Shown piece after piece: positions 18,471-27,073 of a DNA stretch of 56,362 nucleotides. The stretch lies in the NCBI GenBank assembly GCA_937928755.1, contig CALEZI010000012.1, positions 1-56,362 of the forward strand, given 5' to 3'. The DNA is from an uncultured Rhodanobacteraceae bacterium. Its GTDB lineage: Bacteria; Pseudomonadota; Gammaproteobacteria; Xanthomonadales; SZUA-5. Numbering within the stretch: the first letter of the stretch is position 1; each line of letters opens with the position of its first letter. The translations under genes and the position numbers were made by a program. The notes below the pieces were generated by a model. It searched no databases. It was not told the origin of the DNA and saw only the letters and a list, made by a program, of their open reading frames with translations.

Positions 18471-19916
18471 ATGTCTGTGAATAGAAGGACGCTGGCGGCC
18501 GCAATTGCGGTTGCCCTGATCCCCGCGTTCAATCCGCTCGCCGCGGCCGAAGTCGACGATGCAACGTTGCGCGCCTTGCTCGACCGGCTGGAACGTCTGG
18601 AGCAACGCCTCGGCGCCGAGCCAACGGCAACCGCCCCGACGCAACCCGACGAGGTCGTCGCCGATTTGCAGCAGCGCCTGGCGATTCTCGAACGCAAGAT
18701 CGAAATCCAGGCCGAGGAAGCGGCAGCCAAGGCGCCAACGACGCCGGCGGTGTCGATCAACGACAAGGGTCTGGCGGTGAAGACGCCGAAAGGCGATTTC
18801 GATCTCAAGTTCCGCGGCATCGTGCAGTTCGACCAGCGCCTCTACTTCGACGACGACCGCCTGTCGTTCAACGATACCCACGGATTCCGGCGTATCCGGC
18901 CGACCATCGAAGGCAGTCTCGGCAGTCTGATCGGCTATCGCCTGACGCCGGAGTTCGCCGGCGACAGTGCCACCGTGGTCGATGCCTACGTCGACGTGCG
19001 CTTCGATCCGGCGTACACCCTGCGCGTGGGCAAAGTTAAAGGGCCGGTCGGACTCGAGCGCCTGCAATCGGCCAGCGCAATCAACTTCGCCGAGCGTTCC
19101 TACCCGACGGAACTCGCACCCAATCGGGATATCGGCCTGCAATTGCAGGGCGAGTTGCTCGGCGGGCGTCTGAACTACACGGCCGGCCTCTACAACGGCA
19201 CCGCCGATGGTCGCGACGCTCCGACCACCGATGCCGACAACAACTTCGAATGGGCCGGGCGCGTGTTCGCCGAGCCGTGGCGCAACGAGGCCAACGCGCT
19301 GTCGGGCCTGGGCTTCGGCATTGCCGCGTCGATCGGCGACAAGGAAGGCGCCGGCAACAACTTCCTGCCGCGCTATCGCACGCCTGGCCAGAACGTGTTC
19401 TTCAACTATCGCAGCACGGTGATCGCCAACGGCGAGCACCAGCGCTGGTCGCCGCAGGCGTACTACTACCGCAATGCGCTGGGACTGCTCGGCGAGTACA
19501 TCGTCTCCGAGCAGGATGTTGGTCTGAGCAACAACGCCGCTGCGAACACCACGCTGAAGCACGACGCCTGGCAACTCACCGCCAGTTGGGTGCTGACCGG
19601 CGAAGACGCCAGCTACCGCGGAGTGGCCAAACCCAACTCGCCCTTTGGCGTCGGCGCCGAGGGCTGGGGCGCGTTGGAACTGGTCGCCCGCTACGGCGAA
19701 CTCGACGTCGACGACGACGCTTTTCCGATCTATGCCAGCGCCGACAGTGCCGCCACGCGCTCCAGTGCCTGGGGCATCGGCCTCAACTGGTACCTGACAT
19801 CGAACCTCAAGTTCGTGGTCAACCATGCGCGCGCGCGCTTCAGTGGCGGCGCAGCTGGCGGCGGCGACCGTGAAGACGAGAAGACCATTACCTCCCGCAT
19901 CCAGGTGGCGTTCTGA
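18471..19916 (+). CDS. OprO/OprP-like anion-selective porin
   Basis: About 481 residues. A signal peptide (cleavage after AFNPLAAA) precedes a coiled-coil periplasmic segment (residues about 30-85, LLDRLERLEQRLGAE). The rest is a 16-strand-type barrel (KFRGIVQFDQRLYFDDDRL, GFRRIRPTIEG) ending in a C-terminal aromatic (QVAF). The family forms trimeric phosphate/anion-selective pores; position between the Rrf2/YezD pair and the sulfate importer suggests sulfate or related oxyanions. ATG 18471 is chosen because GGAG lies six bases upstream; the in-frame starts at 18456 and 18459 would add a few polar residues before the signal peptide. Confidence 0.82.
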   Translation: MSVNRRTLAAAIAVALIPAFNPLAAAEVDDATLRALLDRLERLEQRLGAEPTATAPTQPDEVVADLQQRLAILERKIEIQAEEAAAKAPTTPAVSINDKGLAVKTPKGDFDLKFRGIVQFDQRLYFDDDRLSFNDTHGFRRIRPTIEGSLGSLIGYRLTPEFAGDSATVVDAYVDVRFDPAYTLRVGKVKGPVGLERLQSASAINFAERSYPTELAPNRDIGLQLQGELLGGRLNYTAGLYNGTADGRDAPTTDADNNFEWAGRVFAEPWRNEANALSGLGFGIAASIGDKEGAGNNFLPRYRTPGQNVFFNYRSTVIANGEHQRWSPQAYYYRNALGLLGEYIVSEQDVGLSNNAAANTTLKHDAWQLTASWVLTGEDASYRGVAKPNSPFGVGAEGWGALELVARYGELDVDDDAFPIYASADSAATRSSAWGIGLNWYLTSNLKFVVNHARARFSGGAAGGGDREDEKTITSRIQVAF

Positions 19917-19942
19917 ACGCCTTCCGAAACAGGAATCGCATC

Positions 19943-20947
19943 ATGAAAACCCTCTCGAAATTGCTGCTCGCCCTGCCACTGTTGGCGGCTTCCGTCGCGC
20001 AGGCCAGGGACATCACGCTGCTCAACGTGTCCTACGATCCCACGCGCGAGTTCTATCGCGAGTTCAACGACGCCTTCGCCGCCGACTGGAAAGCGAAGAC
20101 TGGCGACAGCGTCACCATCCAGGCCTCGCATGGCGGCTCCGGCAAACAGGCGCGTTCGGTCATCGATGGGCTGAAGGCCGATGTGGTGACGCTGGCGCTG
20201 TCCGGCGACATCGACGCGATCGTGCAGAACGCGCGGCTGTTGCCGCCGGACTGGCAATCAAGGTTGCCGAACAGCAGCTCGCCGTACACCTCGACCATCG
20301 TGTTCCTGGTGCGCAAGGGCAACCCCAAGGGCATCCGCGACTGGGGCGACCTCACCAAGCCGGGCATCAGCGTGATCACGCCGAATCCCAAGACCTCGGG
20401 CGGCGCGCGCTGGAACTATCTGGCCGCGTGGGGCTGGGCGGATCGTGCCTTTGGTGGTGATCGCGCCAAGACCATCGACTACATCACGCGCTTGTTCCAG
20501 AACGTGCCGATCCTCGACACCGGCGCACGCGGATCGACCACCACCTTCGTCAATCGCCGGGTTGGCGATGTGTTCCTGTCCTGGGAGAACGAGGCCTATC
20601 TGGTGCTCGGCAATCCCGGTGGCGACCGGTTCGAGATCGTGGTGCCTTCCTTGAGTGTGTTGGCCGAACCGCCGGTGGCGCTGGTCGATCGCAATGTCGA
20701 CGCCAAGGGCACGCGCGCCGCGGCGCAGGCCTACCTCGAATTTCTCTACACCGAACAGGGTCAGAAACTTGCCGCCAAGCATCACTACCGGCCGTCGAAG
20801 CCTGAGCTGGTGGATGCCGCCAGCCTGGCCAAGTTTCCCAAGCTGGAATTGCTGACCATCGCCGATTTCGGTGGCTGGGCAGTGGCCCAGAAGGAGCATT
20901 TTGGCGACGGTGGTATCTTCGATCAGATCTTCCAGCCCGCAAAATGA
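19943..20947 (+). CDS. sbp: Sulfate ABC transporter, periplasmic binding protein
   Basis: A 334-residue protein with a signal peptide (cleavage near SVAQA-RD). Family hallmarks are LLNVSYDPTREFYREFNDAF, QASHGGSGKQARSVIDGL (sulfate-contact loop), DVVTLALSGDIDAI, TPNPKTSGGARWNYLAAWGW and FLSWENEAYL. It binds sulfate/thiosulfate in the periplasm and delivers it to CysT/CysW. It starts 26 bases after the porin, and its stop overlaps the cysT start (ATGA), indicating translational coupling. Confidence 0.93.
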   Translation: MKTLSKLLLALPLLAASVAQARDITLLNVSYDPTREFYREFNDAFAADWKAKTGDSVTIQASHGGSGKQARSVIDGLKADVVTLALSGDIDAIVQNARLLPPDWQSRLPNSSSPYTSTIVFLVRKGNPKGIRDWGDLTKPGISVITPNPKTSGGARWNYLAAWGWADRAFGGDRAKTIDYITRLFQNVPILDTGARGSTTTFVNRRVGDVFLSWENEAYLVLGNPGGDRFEIVVPSLSVLAEPPVALVDRNVDAKGTRAAAQAYLEFLYTEQGQKLAAKHHYRPSKPELVDAASLAKFPKLELLTIADFGGWAVAQKEHFGDGGIFDQIFQPAK

Positions 20948-21801
20948 GCAGCCTAGTGGCGGTCGCACCCCCGCAAGAGATTGCGCCAGCAAGGCGCTGG
21001 CGTGATCCCTTGCCCGGCTTCGGCTTGACGCTGGGCTGGAGCCTGGCGTGGCTGGGGCTGATCGTGCTGCTGCCGCTGTCGGCACTGGTGATTCGCGCCG
21101 CCGACCTTGGCTGGGACGGCTGGGCGCAGATCCTGTCGAGCACCCGCGTGCAGCGCGCGCTGTGGCTGAGTTTCAGCACCGCGCTGCTGGCGGCGTCGAT
21201 CGCCACCGTGATCGGCGGGCTGATCGCCTGGGTGCTGGTGCGCTACGAATTTCCCGGGCGTCGCGTACTCGACGCCATGGTCGATCTGCCGTTTGCGCTG
21301 CCGACCGCCGTGGCCGGCATCGCGCTGACGGCACTGTACTCCGGCAACGGCTGGCTCGGTCAGTATCTGGAACCGCTGGGCATCACCGTGGCGCAGACGC
21401 CGGTCGGCATCGTGCTGGCGCTGGTGTTCATCGGCCTGCCCTTCGCGGTACGCACCGTGCAGCCGTTGCTGGAGACCGCCACGCGCGAACTGGAAGAAGC
21501 CGCCGCAACGCTCGGCGCCTCGCGCTGGACCATCGTCCGCCGCGTGGTGTTCCCGCCACTGCTGCCGGCACTGATCACTGGCTTCAGCCTGGCCTTCGCG
21601 CGCGGCGTTGGCGAATACGGCTCGGTGATCTTCATCGCCGGCAACATTCCCTTCGTCTCCGAAATCGCGCCGCTGCTGATCGTCATCAAGCTGGAGGAAT
21701 TCGATTACGCCGGCGCCACCGGCGTCGCCACCTTGATGCTGCTGATCAGCTTCGTGCTGTTGCTGGCGATCAGTTGGGTGCAGAAGCGGGTGAGTCGGTG
21801 A
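20944..21801 (+). CDS. cysT: Sulfate ABC transporter permease CysT
   Basis: A 285-residue inner-membrane permease with six hydrophobic segments and the EAA coupling loop (ELEEAAATLGASRWTIVRRV) that contacts CysA. Characteristic motifs are VRYEFPGRRVLDAMVDLPFALPTAVAGI and FARGVGEYGSVIFIAGN. It overlaps the binding-protein gene by four bases. The next gene, cysW, is separated by an unusual 385-bp insertion of repeats, so cotranscription with cysW may be weakened. Confidence 0.93.
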   Translation: MSSLVAVAPPQEIAPARRWRDPLPGFGLTLGWSLAWLGLIVLLPLSALVIRAADLGWDGWAQILSSTRVQRALWLSFSTALLAASIATVIGGLIAWVLVRYEFPGRRVLDAMVDLPFALPTAVAGIALTALYSGNGWLGQYLEPLGITVAQTPVGIVLALVFIGLPFAVRTVQPLLETATRELEEAAATLGASRWTIVRRVVFPPLLPALITGFSLAFARGVGEYGSVIFIAGNIPFVSEIAPLLIVIKLEEFDYAGATGVATLMLLISFVLLLAISWVQKRVSR

Positions 21802-21838
21802 GGCGGGCAGGCGTCATGGTTCCCGATGCTCCGAACCC

Positions 21839-21910
21839 TGTGGGAGCGGGTTTACCCCGCGAGCTTTGGCGGTGTGCCAGAAAAGCTCGCGGGATGAACC
21901 CGCTCCCACA
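21839..21910. repeat. REP-like palindrome (TGTGGGAGCGGGTTTACCCC family), copy 1
   Basis: TGTGGGAGCGGGTTTACCCC pairs with the right-hand GGGATGAACCCGCTCCCACA across a GAGCTTTGGCGG/AAAGCTC centre. The same family is at 22079-22150 and 56203-56286. Confidence 0.8.
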
Positions 21911-21945
21911 GGTTTGTCGGGCCGGCTGTTCGAGAGCGAATGAGC

Positions 21946-22041
21946 ATGCAGATTGACTCGCATCCCGACTCCGTGTTGGATTTTGGTGTTGGTGTTGGTG
22001 TTGGTGTTGGTGTTGGTGTTGGTGTTGGAGAGAGCCGATGA
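21946..22041 (+). pseudogene. Truncated duplicate of the cysW 5' end (31 codons)
   Basis: MQIDSHPDSVLDF matches the true cysW start MLTESHADSALSE in length and pattern. It then runs into a Gly-Val repeat made by the hexanucleotide array and stops at 22041. It is probably non-functional, though it could be translated upstream of cysW. Confidence 0.5.
21985..22026. repeat. (GGTGTT)7 hexanucleotide tandem array
   Basis: Seven exact GGTGTT units, preceded by TTTT and followed by GG. Being a multiple of three, copy changes would not shift the overlying frame but would change spacing within the cys operon. Confidence 0.9.
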
Positions 22042-22078
22042 AGCGGGTGTGCATCAAAGTGCCCGATGCTGCGAACCC

Positions 22079-22150
22079 TGTGGGAGCGGGTTTACCCCGC
22101 GAGCCTTTCTGGCACACCGCCAAAGCTCGCGGGATGAACCCGCTCCCACA
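22079..22150. repeat. REP-like palindrome, copy 2
   Basis: Nearly identical to 21839-21910 but with the central segment in the opposite orientation (GAGCCTTTCTGGCACACCGC versus GCGGTGTGCCAGAAAAGCTC). One copy therefore carries an inverted loop. Confidence 0.8.
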
Positions 22151-22186
22151 GGTTCGTCGAGTCGGCTGTTCCGAGGCGAAAAACTC

Positions 22187-23047
22187 ATGCTGACCGAATC
22201 GCACGCCGACTCCGCCCTCTCCGAACCCGCCTGGCTGCGCTGGACGCTGATCGGCATCGTCGTCGTCGCCATGCTCGGTCTGATTGCACTGCCGCTGGCG
22301 CTGGTCGCGGTCGAGGCGCTGGCGCAGGGCTGGGTGGCTTACTTCAGCGCGATCAGCGATCGCGATACAGTGGCGGCGATCAAGCTGACGCTGCTGGTGG
22401 CGGCGATCACGGTGCCGTTGAACGCGGTCTTCGGCATCGCCGCAGCCTGGTCGATCACCAAGTACGAGTTCCCCGGCAAGCGCCTGTTGCTGGCGCTGAT
22501 CGACTTGCCGTTCGCGATCTCGCCGGTGGTGGCGGGCCTGGTCTTCGTATTGCTGTTCGGCGCCCAGGGCTGGTTCGGCGACTGGCTCGCCGAGCGCGAT
22601 TTGCAGATCATCTTTGCGACGCCCGGCATCGTGCTGGCGACGGTGTTCATCACCTTCCCGTTCGTCGCGCGCGAGTTGATCCCGCTGATGCAGGCGCAGG
22701 GTCGTGACGAGGAAGAAGCGGCGGTATCGCTCGGTGCAAATGGCTGGACCTTGTTCTGGCGGGTGACGCTGCCCAACATCAAGTGGGCACTGCTGTACGG
22801 CGTGCTGCTGTGCAATGCGCGCGCGATGGGCGAGTTCGGCGCGGTGTCGGTGGTTTCCGGCCATATCCGCGGGCTGACCAATACGCTGCCGCTGCATGTC
22901 GAAATCCTGCACAACGAGTTCAGTTTTGCCGCCGCGTTTGCGGTGGCCTCGCTGCTGACGCTGCTCGCGTTGGTCACGCTGCTGATCAAGATCTGGCTGG
23001 AAGCCCGCCATGGCGACGCCCTCGCGGTGCGCGCCGGGCGCCACTGA
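22187..23047 (+). CDS. cysW: Sulfate ABC transporter permease CysW
   Basis: A 286-residue permease with six membrane segments. Motifs are ITKYEFPGKRLLLALIDLPF, the coupling loop GRDEEEAAVSLGANGWTLFW, and NARAMGEFGAVSVVSGHIRG. With CysT it forms the heterodimeric sulfate channel. ATG 22187 is chosen because the family N terminus begins there; the frame stays open upstream to 21953 but that part encodes a Val-Leu repeat from the hexanucleotide array plus REP-derived sequence. No strong ribosome site is visible, only GAGGCGAAAAACTC. Confidence 0.92.
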   Translation: MLTESHADSALSEPAWLRWTLIGIVVVAMLGLIALPLALVAVEALAQGWVAYFSAISDRDTVAAIKLTLLVAAITVPLNAVFGIAAAWSITKYEFPGKRLLLALIDLPFAISPVVAGLVFVLLFGAQGWFGDWLAERDLQIIFATPGIVLATVFITFPFVARELIPLMQAQGRDEEEAAVSLGANGWTLFWRVTLPNIKWALLYGVLLCNARAMGEFGAVSVVSGHIRGLTNTLPLHVEILHNEFSFAAAFAVASLLTLLALVTLLIKIWLEARHGDALAVRAGRH

Positions 23048-23059
23048 GGACCGAGACTG

Positions 23060-24121
23060 ATGGACCTGCACCTGCAATCGTTGCGCAAACAGTTCGGCGC
23101 CACCGTAGCCTTGCACGATGTCGATCTCGACGTGCGCAGCGGCGAACTGGTCGCATTGCTCGGGCCGTCAGGGTCCGGCAAAACCACGCTGCTGCGCGCC
23201 ATCGCCGGGCTGCTGCCGGTGGACTCGGGCCGCATCCTGTTCGGGGCACGCGACGCTACCGGGGTTTCGCTGCGCGATCGCCGCGTCGGCTTCGTGTTCC
23301 AGCACTACGCGCTGTTCCGTCATCTCGACGTGTTCGAGAACATCGCGTTCGGGCTGCGCTCGCGGCCGCGGCGCGAGCGTCCGGCGCCGGCGGAAATCAG
23401 CCGGCGCGTCAATGAACTGCTGGCGCGCGTGCAACTTGCCGATCTCGGCTCGCGCCTGCCGGATCAGCTCTCCGGCGGCCAGCGCCAGCGCGTCGCCCTG
23501 GCGCGCGCCATGGCGATCGACCCGACCCTGTTGTTGCTCGACGAACCGTTCGGCGCGCTCGACGCCAAGGTGCGCGTGGAACTGCGCCGCTGGCTGCGCC
23601 AGATCCACGACGACACCGGCTACACCACGCTGTTCGTGACTCACGATCAGGAAGAAGCGATGGAGCTGGCGGACCGCGTGGTCGTACTCAATCGCGGGCG
23701 TATCGAGCAGGTCGGCACACCCGACGAAATCTATCGGCGGCCGGTGTCCTCGTTCGTGTTCGATTTCATCGGTCGTGGCGCGCAGATCGCCGGGCATGCC
23801 AGGGACGGACGATTCACCCCGCAGGGCAGCGACGTGATGCTGCCGATCCCGGAGCGCGTGCGTATCGACGGGCCGGCGCTGCTCTCGGTGCGCCCGCACG
23901 ATCTGCAGATCGTCGGACCCGACGCCGGCGGACTGCGCGGCCGCATCCGTCAACTGCGAACCTTGGCGGGGCGCACCACGCTGGACGTGGAAATGGCAGG
24001 CCCCGGCGTGACCCTGGAAGTCGATCTCGCCAGCGACCAGATCGGCGATCTGCAACCGCAGGGCGAATGGATCCATCTCGCGCCGACGCACGCCAGCTGG
24101 TTTCCGGCGGGTCGGTCGTGA
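23060..24121 (+). CDS. cysA: Sulfate/thiosulfate ABC transporter ATPase CysA
   Basis: A 353-residue ABC ATPase. Walker A GPSGSGKTT (residues 35-43), Q-loop VFQHYALF, signature LSGGQRQRVALARAMAIDP, Walker B LLLLDEPFGALD and H-loop FVTHDQEEAMEL are all intact. The C-terminal 110 residues are a TOBE/regulatory domain. It energises CysTW. It starts 12 bases after cysW and closes the sulfate operon. Confidence 0.93.
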   Translation: MDLHLQSLRKQFGATVALHDVDLDVRSGELVALLGPSGSGKTTLLRAIAGLLPVDSGRILFGARDATGVSLRDRRVGFVFQHYALFRHLDVFENIAFGLRSRPRRERPAPAEISRRVNELLARVQLADLGSRLPDQLSGGQRQRVALARAMAIDPTLLLLDEPFGALDAKVRVELRRWLRQIHDDTGYTTLFVTHDQEEAMELADRVVVLNRGRIEQVGTPDEIYRRPVSSFVFDFIGRGAQIAGHARDGRFTPQGSDVMLPIPERVRIDGPALLSVRPHDLQIVGPDAGGLRGRIRQLRTLAGRTTLDVEMAGPGVTLEVDLASDQIGDLQPQGEWIHLAPTHASWFPAGRS

Positions 24122-24164
24122 CTCTCACCGGACATCGCGCAAGTCTCTGAAAGAAGAGCCTTTT

Positions 24165-24260
24165 CCGCAAAGGACGCAAAGAACGCAAAGGAAAGCAAAG
24201 CCAGCAGAACATGAACGCCTTGGTTCTTGGCTCTCTTTGCGTCCTTTGCGTCCTTTGCGG
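24165..24260. repeat. CCGCAAAGGACGCAAAGAACG long hairpin, probable terminator
   Basis: CCGCAAAGGACGCAAAGAAC pairs with CTTTGCGTCCTTTGCGG; the hairpin is preceded by TTTT and followed by ACAAAAAA. It sits 44 bases after cysA and could terminate it. A half-copy (CCGCAAAGGACGCAAAGAG) occurs at about 7503. The rest of 24122-24441 has no gene; 24340-24420 is AT-richer and probably carries the next promoter. Confidence 0.65.
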
Positions 24261-24441
24261 ACAAAAAATGCAGCCCGCATGGCCGCCAGTTCGATGCGCG
24301 AGCACGCGCGTCATCAAGGTCGACTGATTTGCCGAAATCACGTGGGATTTAACGCTCAGCTCACGGCAATCTTACCGGAACCTAATTCCCACTAAAGCAG
24401 TATGGGTTTGACCCGATTGTCTCAACAAGCGAGGGCAGACC

Positions 24442-25110
24442 ATGCAGACCTACTCTGACATCCGACAGACCTTCGACGGCCGATTCGACGAGGGTGGTGT
24501 CATCCACCATGCGTCGGCCCAGCCGGTCGCCCAGGCGCAGTCCTTTCCGGGCCTCGGCGAAATCATCAAGCTGGTCGACGACGCGCTCGCGCTGCGGCGT
24601 ACCGAAGCGGTCACCGCGCACATTCGCAAGCAACTGCCGGCGCTGATCCACGCACGTCGAGCAGAACTCCCGGGGCAGTTGCTGCAGGTCAATGCGCAAG
24701 GTTACCGGCGATTCGAACTGCATCACTGCCCGATCGGCGGCTATCAGATCCTGGCGATGGTCTGGGGGCCGGGGCAGGGTACGCCGATCCACGATCACAA
24801 CGATCTGTGGGGCGTGGAAGCGGTGATGCACGGTGAACTGCAGGTCTCGCGCTACCGGATTCGCGAAGTTGCAGGCACCTCGCTGCGCCTGGAGCCGACC
24901 GACCTCGTCGAGTTGCGCAGTGGCGATATCGAAACCTTCGATGCCGAGCATGGCCTGCACCTGTGCCGCAACCCGTCGCCGCGCGCGGCGGCGGTTTCGC
25001 TGCACGTGTACGGACGGCCGCTCGACCGCTTTGGCATCTACGTGGACGAGGGCGATGGCTGGCATGAGCGTCGTGAGCATCAACCACGGCTTGAAACGCT
25101 GATCGGTTGA
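24442..25110 (+). CDS. Cysteine dioxygenase-like cupin enzyme
   Basis: A 222-residue protein of the type I cysteine dioxygenase family. The first cupin motif GTPIHDHNDLWG supplies His117 and His119; the third iron ligand is likely His188 in VSLHVYGRPLDRF. These enzymes oxidise cysteine, or related thiols such as 3-mercaptopropionate, to the sulfinate using Fe(II) and O2. Placed after the sulfate importer and before a flavoprotein, it fits thiol catabolism. The exact thiol is not determined; bacterial members often prefer 3-mercaptopropionate. Confidence 0.75.
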   Translation: MQTYSDIRQTFDGRFDEGGVIHHASAQPVAQAQSFPGLGEIIKLVDDALALRRTEAVTAHIRKQLPALIHARRAELPGQLLQVNAQGYRRFELHHCPIGGYQILAMVWGPGQGTPIHDHNDLWGVEAVMHGELQVSRYRIREVAGTSLRLEPTDLVELRSGDIETFDAEHGLHLCRNPSPRAAAVSLHVYGRPLDRFGIYVDEGDGWHERREHQPRLETLIG

Positions 25111-25183
25111 CGCGCCCGATGGGCGTCATGAACGCCATGACTGCGCCGACGTTCTGCCGGATTGCTTCGCGAGGATTGCGCCC

Positions 25184-26575
25184 ATGTTGAAAACTGCAGA
25201 TGTTGCAGTCATTGGCGGCGGCGCGGCGGCAGCCGCTCTGTTGATCGCACTGGCGGCACGTGTAGGGCGGGAGTCGCCTTCAGTGCTTTGGGTGGCGCCG
25301 CCAGGCGAGGATGGGCGCGGGCTGGCGTACAAGACGCGCGATCCGGCGCATCGGCTCAATGTGCGCGCCGCACGCATGAGCGCGCGTGCCGACATTCCCG
25401 GCGACTTCGTCGATTACCTGATCGCGCGCGATGGTCACGCCGATCCTAATGCTTTCTACCCACGCCGACGTTATGGCGAGTACCTGGTCGATCGCATCGC
25501 CGAATGCCTGCCGCGTTTGCAGGCCGAACGCTGGTCGACGCAGGCGATCGGGCTGAGCCGGCGCAGCGGCGCTTGGCAGATTCGCGGTGCCGACGGGCAA
25601 TATCGCAGCGCCCGCCATCTGCTGCTGGCGATCGGCCCACAAACGCCGATGCCGCTGGCCGGCGTGTCGCCTGCCTTGCTCGGCCAGGGGCGTTTTCGCC
25701 TCGACCCGTACGCCTGGGTCGAGCAACCGCGCAGTTCCGGTGTGCCGCACAGCATCTGGATTCTTGGCAGTGGGCTGACTGCAGTGGACCTGGCGCTCAC
25801 TGCGGCCCAACACCACCCGCAAGCCGAGATCCATGTCTTGTCCCGGCATGCTGCGCTGCCGGCTACCCACGCCAATGTCCATGCTGTGGGTGGCGATCCC
25901 TTGCATGGCGAACGCTGCTTGCCGAGCGCAAGCCAACTGTTGCGGCTGATCCGCAGCCATTGCGACGGTCTGACCGATTGGCGCGAGGGCATCGATGCGC
26001 TGCGTGCAGGCACGGCAGATCGCTGGCAGGCATGGCCGGTGGCCGAAAAGCGACGCTTCCTGCGCCACGCGCGTTGGGCCTGGGATCGCGTGCGCCATCG
26101 CATGGCGCCAGAAATTGCGCGAGCCATTTCGGCGCTGCGCAAGTCGGGCCAGTTGAGCGTGCATCAGGGTCGATTCCTCGGCGCCGAACCGCAGGCACGG
26201 CGGATTGTTTTGACCTGGTGCACGCGTGGCAGCAACGAACGTCACGAGGTACTGGCCGATCTGGTGCTGCAGGCGACGGGACTCAACTCGCAGGTAAGCA
26301 ACAGCACGCTGCCGCTGCTGCGCAGTTTGCTGGATCAGCGCCTTGCGCGTCCCGATGCGCTGGACATGGGGCTTGCCGTGGACGCCGAACAGCGGCTGCT
26401 TGATGGCAGCGGATATGTCCGTTGCGATGCGCATGTGATCGGCGCGCTGGCGCGCGGTAGCCGCTTCGAGTGCATCGCCATGCCTGAAATCCGCAATACC
26501 GCCGACGCCATCGCCGCCACGCTGATCGAAGCGCAAGGCCAGGAGTGCCAGCTGGCGTTCGGCGCGGCCTCGTGA
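25184..26575 (+). CDS. FAD/NAD(P)-binding oxidoreductase (NAD_binding_9 type)
   Basis: A 463-residue protein with an N-terminal dinucleotide motif (VAVIGGGAAAAALLIALAAR). A typical family segment GLAYKTRDPAHRLNVRAARM and a second nucleotide-binding site (IWILGSGLTAVDLALTAAQH) follow. It belongs to the HI0933/YdhS-like FAD-NAD(P)-binding group, whose reactions are poorly defined. It lies 73 bases after the cysteine-dioxygenase-like gene on the same strand, so a role in the same thiol pathway is possible but unproven. Confidence 0.7.
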   Translation: MLKTADVAVIGGGAAAAALLIALAARVGRESPSVLWVAPPGEDGRGLAYKTRDPAHRLNVRAARMSARADIPGDFVDYLIARDGHADPNAFYPRRRYGEYLVDRIAECLPRLQAERWSTQAIGLSRRSGAWQIRGADGQYRSARHLLLAIGPQTPMPLAGVSPALLGQGRFRLDPYAWVEQPRSSGVPHSIWILGSGLTAVDLALTAAQHHPQAEIHVLSRHAALPATHANVHAVGGDPLHGERCLPSASQLLRLIRSHCDGLTDWREGIDALRAGTADRWQAWPVAEKRRFLRHARWAWDRVRHRMAPEIARAISALRKSGQLSVHQGRFLGAEPQARRIVLTWCTRGSNERHEVLADLVLQATGLNSQVSNSTLPLLRSLLDQRLARPDALDMGLAVDAEQRLLDGSGYVRCDAHVIGALARGSRFECIAMPEIRNTADAIAATLIEAQGQECQLAFGAAS

Positions 26576-26641
26576 TCGTCGCCTGAGCAACTGCCGTGGT
26601 AGCCTTTTCCGTCGTTTTTCGGTGAATCGAAAGGGTGGCTG

Positions 26642-27073
26642 ATGCTCGACGCTGGACTGCTGTGGGCGGTGTACGGCGGCCTGATGATCGGTGCCGCAGC
26701 GGCGCTGTTTTTTTGGCTCAACGGGCGCATCGCCGGTATCAGCGGCATCTTCGGTGACTTGCTGTTCGAGCGTCGCCATGGTCATTGGCCTTGGCGGTTG
26801 ACCTTCCTCGTTGGCCTGGCGCTGGGTTATCTGGCGATCCGTGTCTGGCGCCCGGAATTGGGCGAGTTCCAGTTGCAGACCGGGCCGGTTGGCATGGTCA
26901 TTGCCGGCCTGCTGGTCGGCTACGGCACGCGCATGGGCAACGGATGCACGTCGGGCCATGGCATCTGTGGCATCGCACGCCTGTCGCCACGCTCGTTCGC
27001 GGCGACCGGCACCTTCATGCTGGTGGCGATCCTGACTGTGGCGTTGCTGCGCCATTCGGGAGTGTTCGCATGA
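26642..27073 (+). CDS. YeeE/YedE-family membrane protein, N-terminal half type
   Basis: A 143-residue membrane protein with four helices and the family signature YGTRMGNGCTSGHGICGIARLS, including the conserved Cys thought to relay thiosulfate or sulfane sulfur in TsuA-like transporters. It overlaps the next gene by four bases (ATGA); the two together equal one full-length YeeE/YedE protein. Confidence 0.83.
   Translation: MLDAGLLWAVYGGLMIGAAAALFFWLNGRIAGISGIFGDLLFERRHGHWPWRLTFLVGLALGYLAIRVWRPELGEFQLQTGPVGMVIAGLLVGYGTRMGNGCTSGHGICGIARLSPRSFAATGTFMLVAILTVALLRHSGVFA

Larger units (their letters stand above)
21821..22213. repeat. Direct duplication that copies the start of cysW
   Basis: The segment 21821-21972 is repeated as 22061-22213. 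Both contain a CCCGATGCT-C/G-CGAACCCTG lead, a GTGGGAGCGGGTTTACCCCG hairpin, a CGGCTGTTC block and an ATG followed by codons ending ...GACTCC. The downstream ATG (22187) is cysW; the upstream ATG (21946) opens a 31-codon decoy. The extra DNA interrupts an otherwise tight cys operon. Confidence 0.7.

Noticed and set aside
18444..19826. Open frame of 460 codons antisense to the porin
   Set aside because: Porin has signal peptide, barrel strands and C-terminal Phe; the antisense frame has no recognisable feature.
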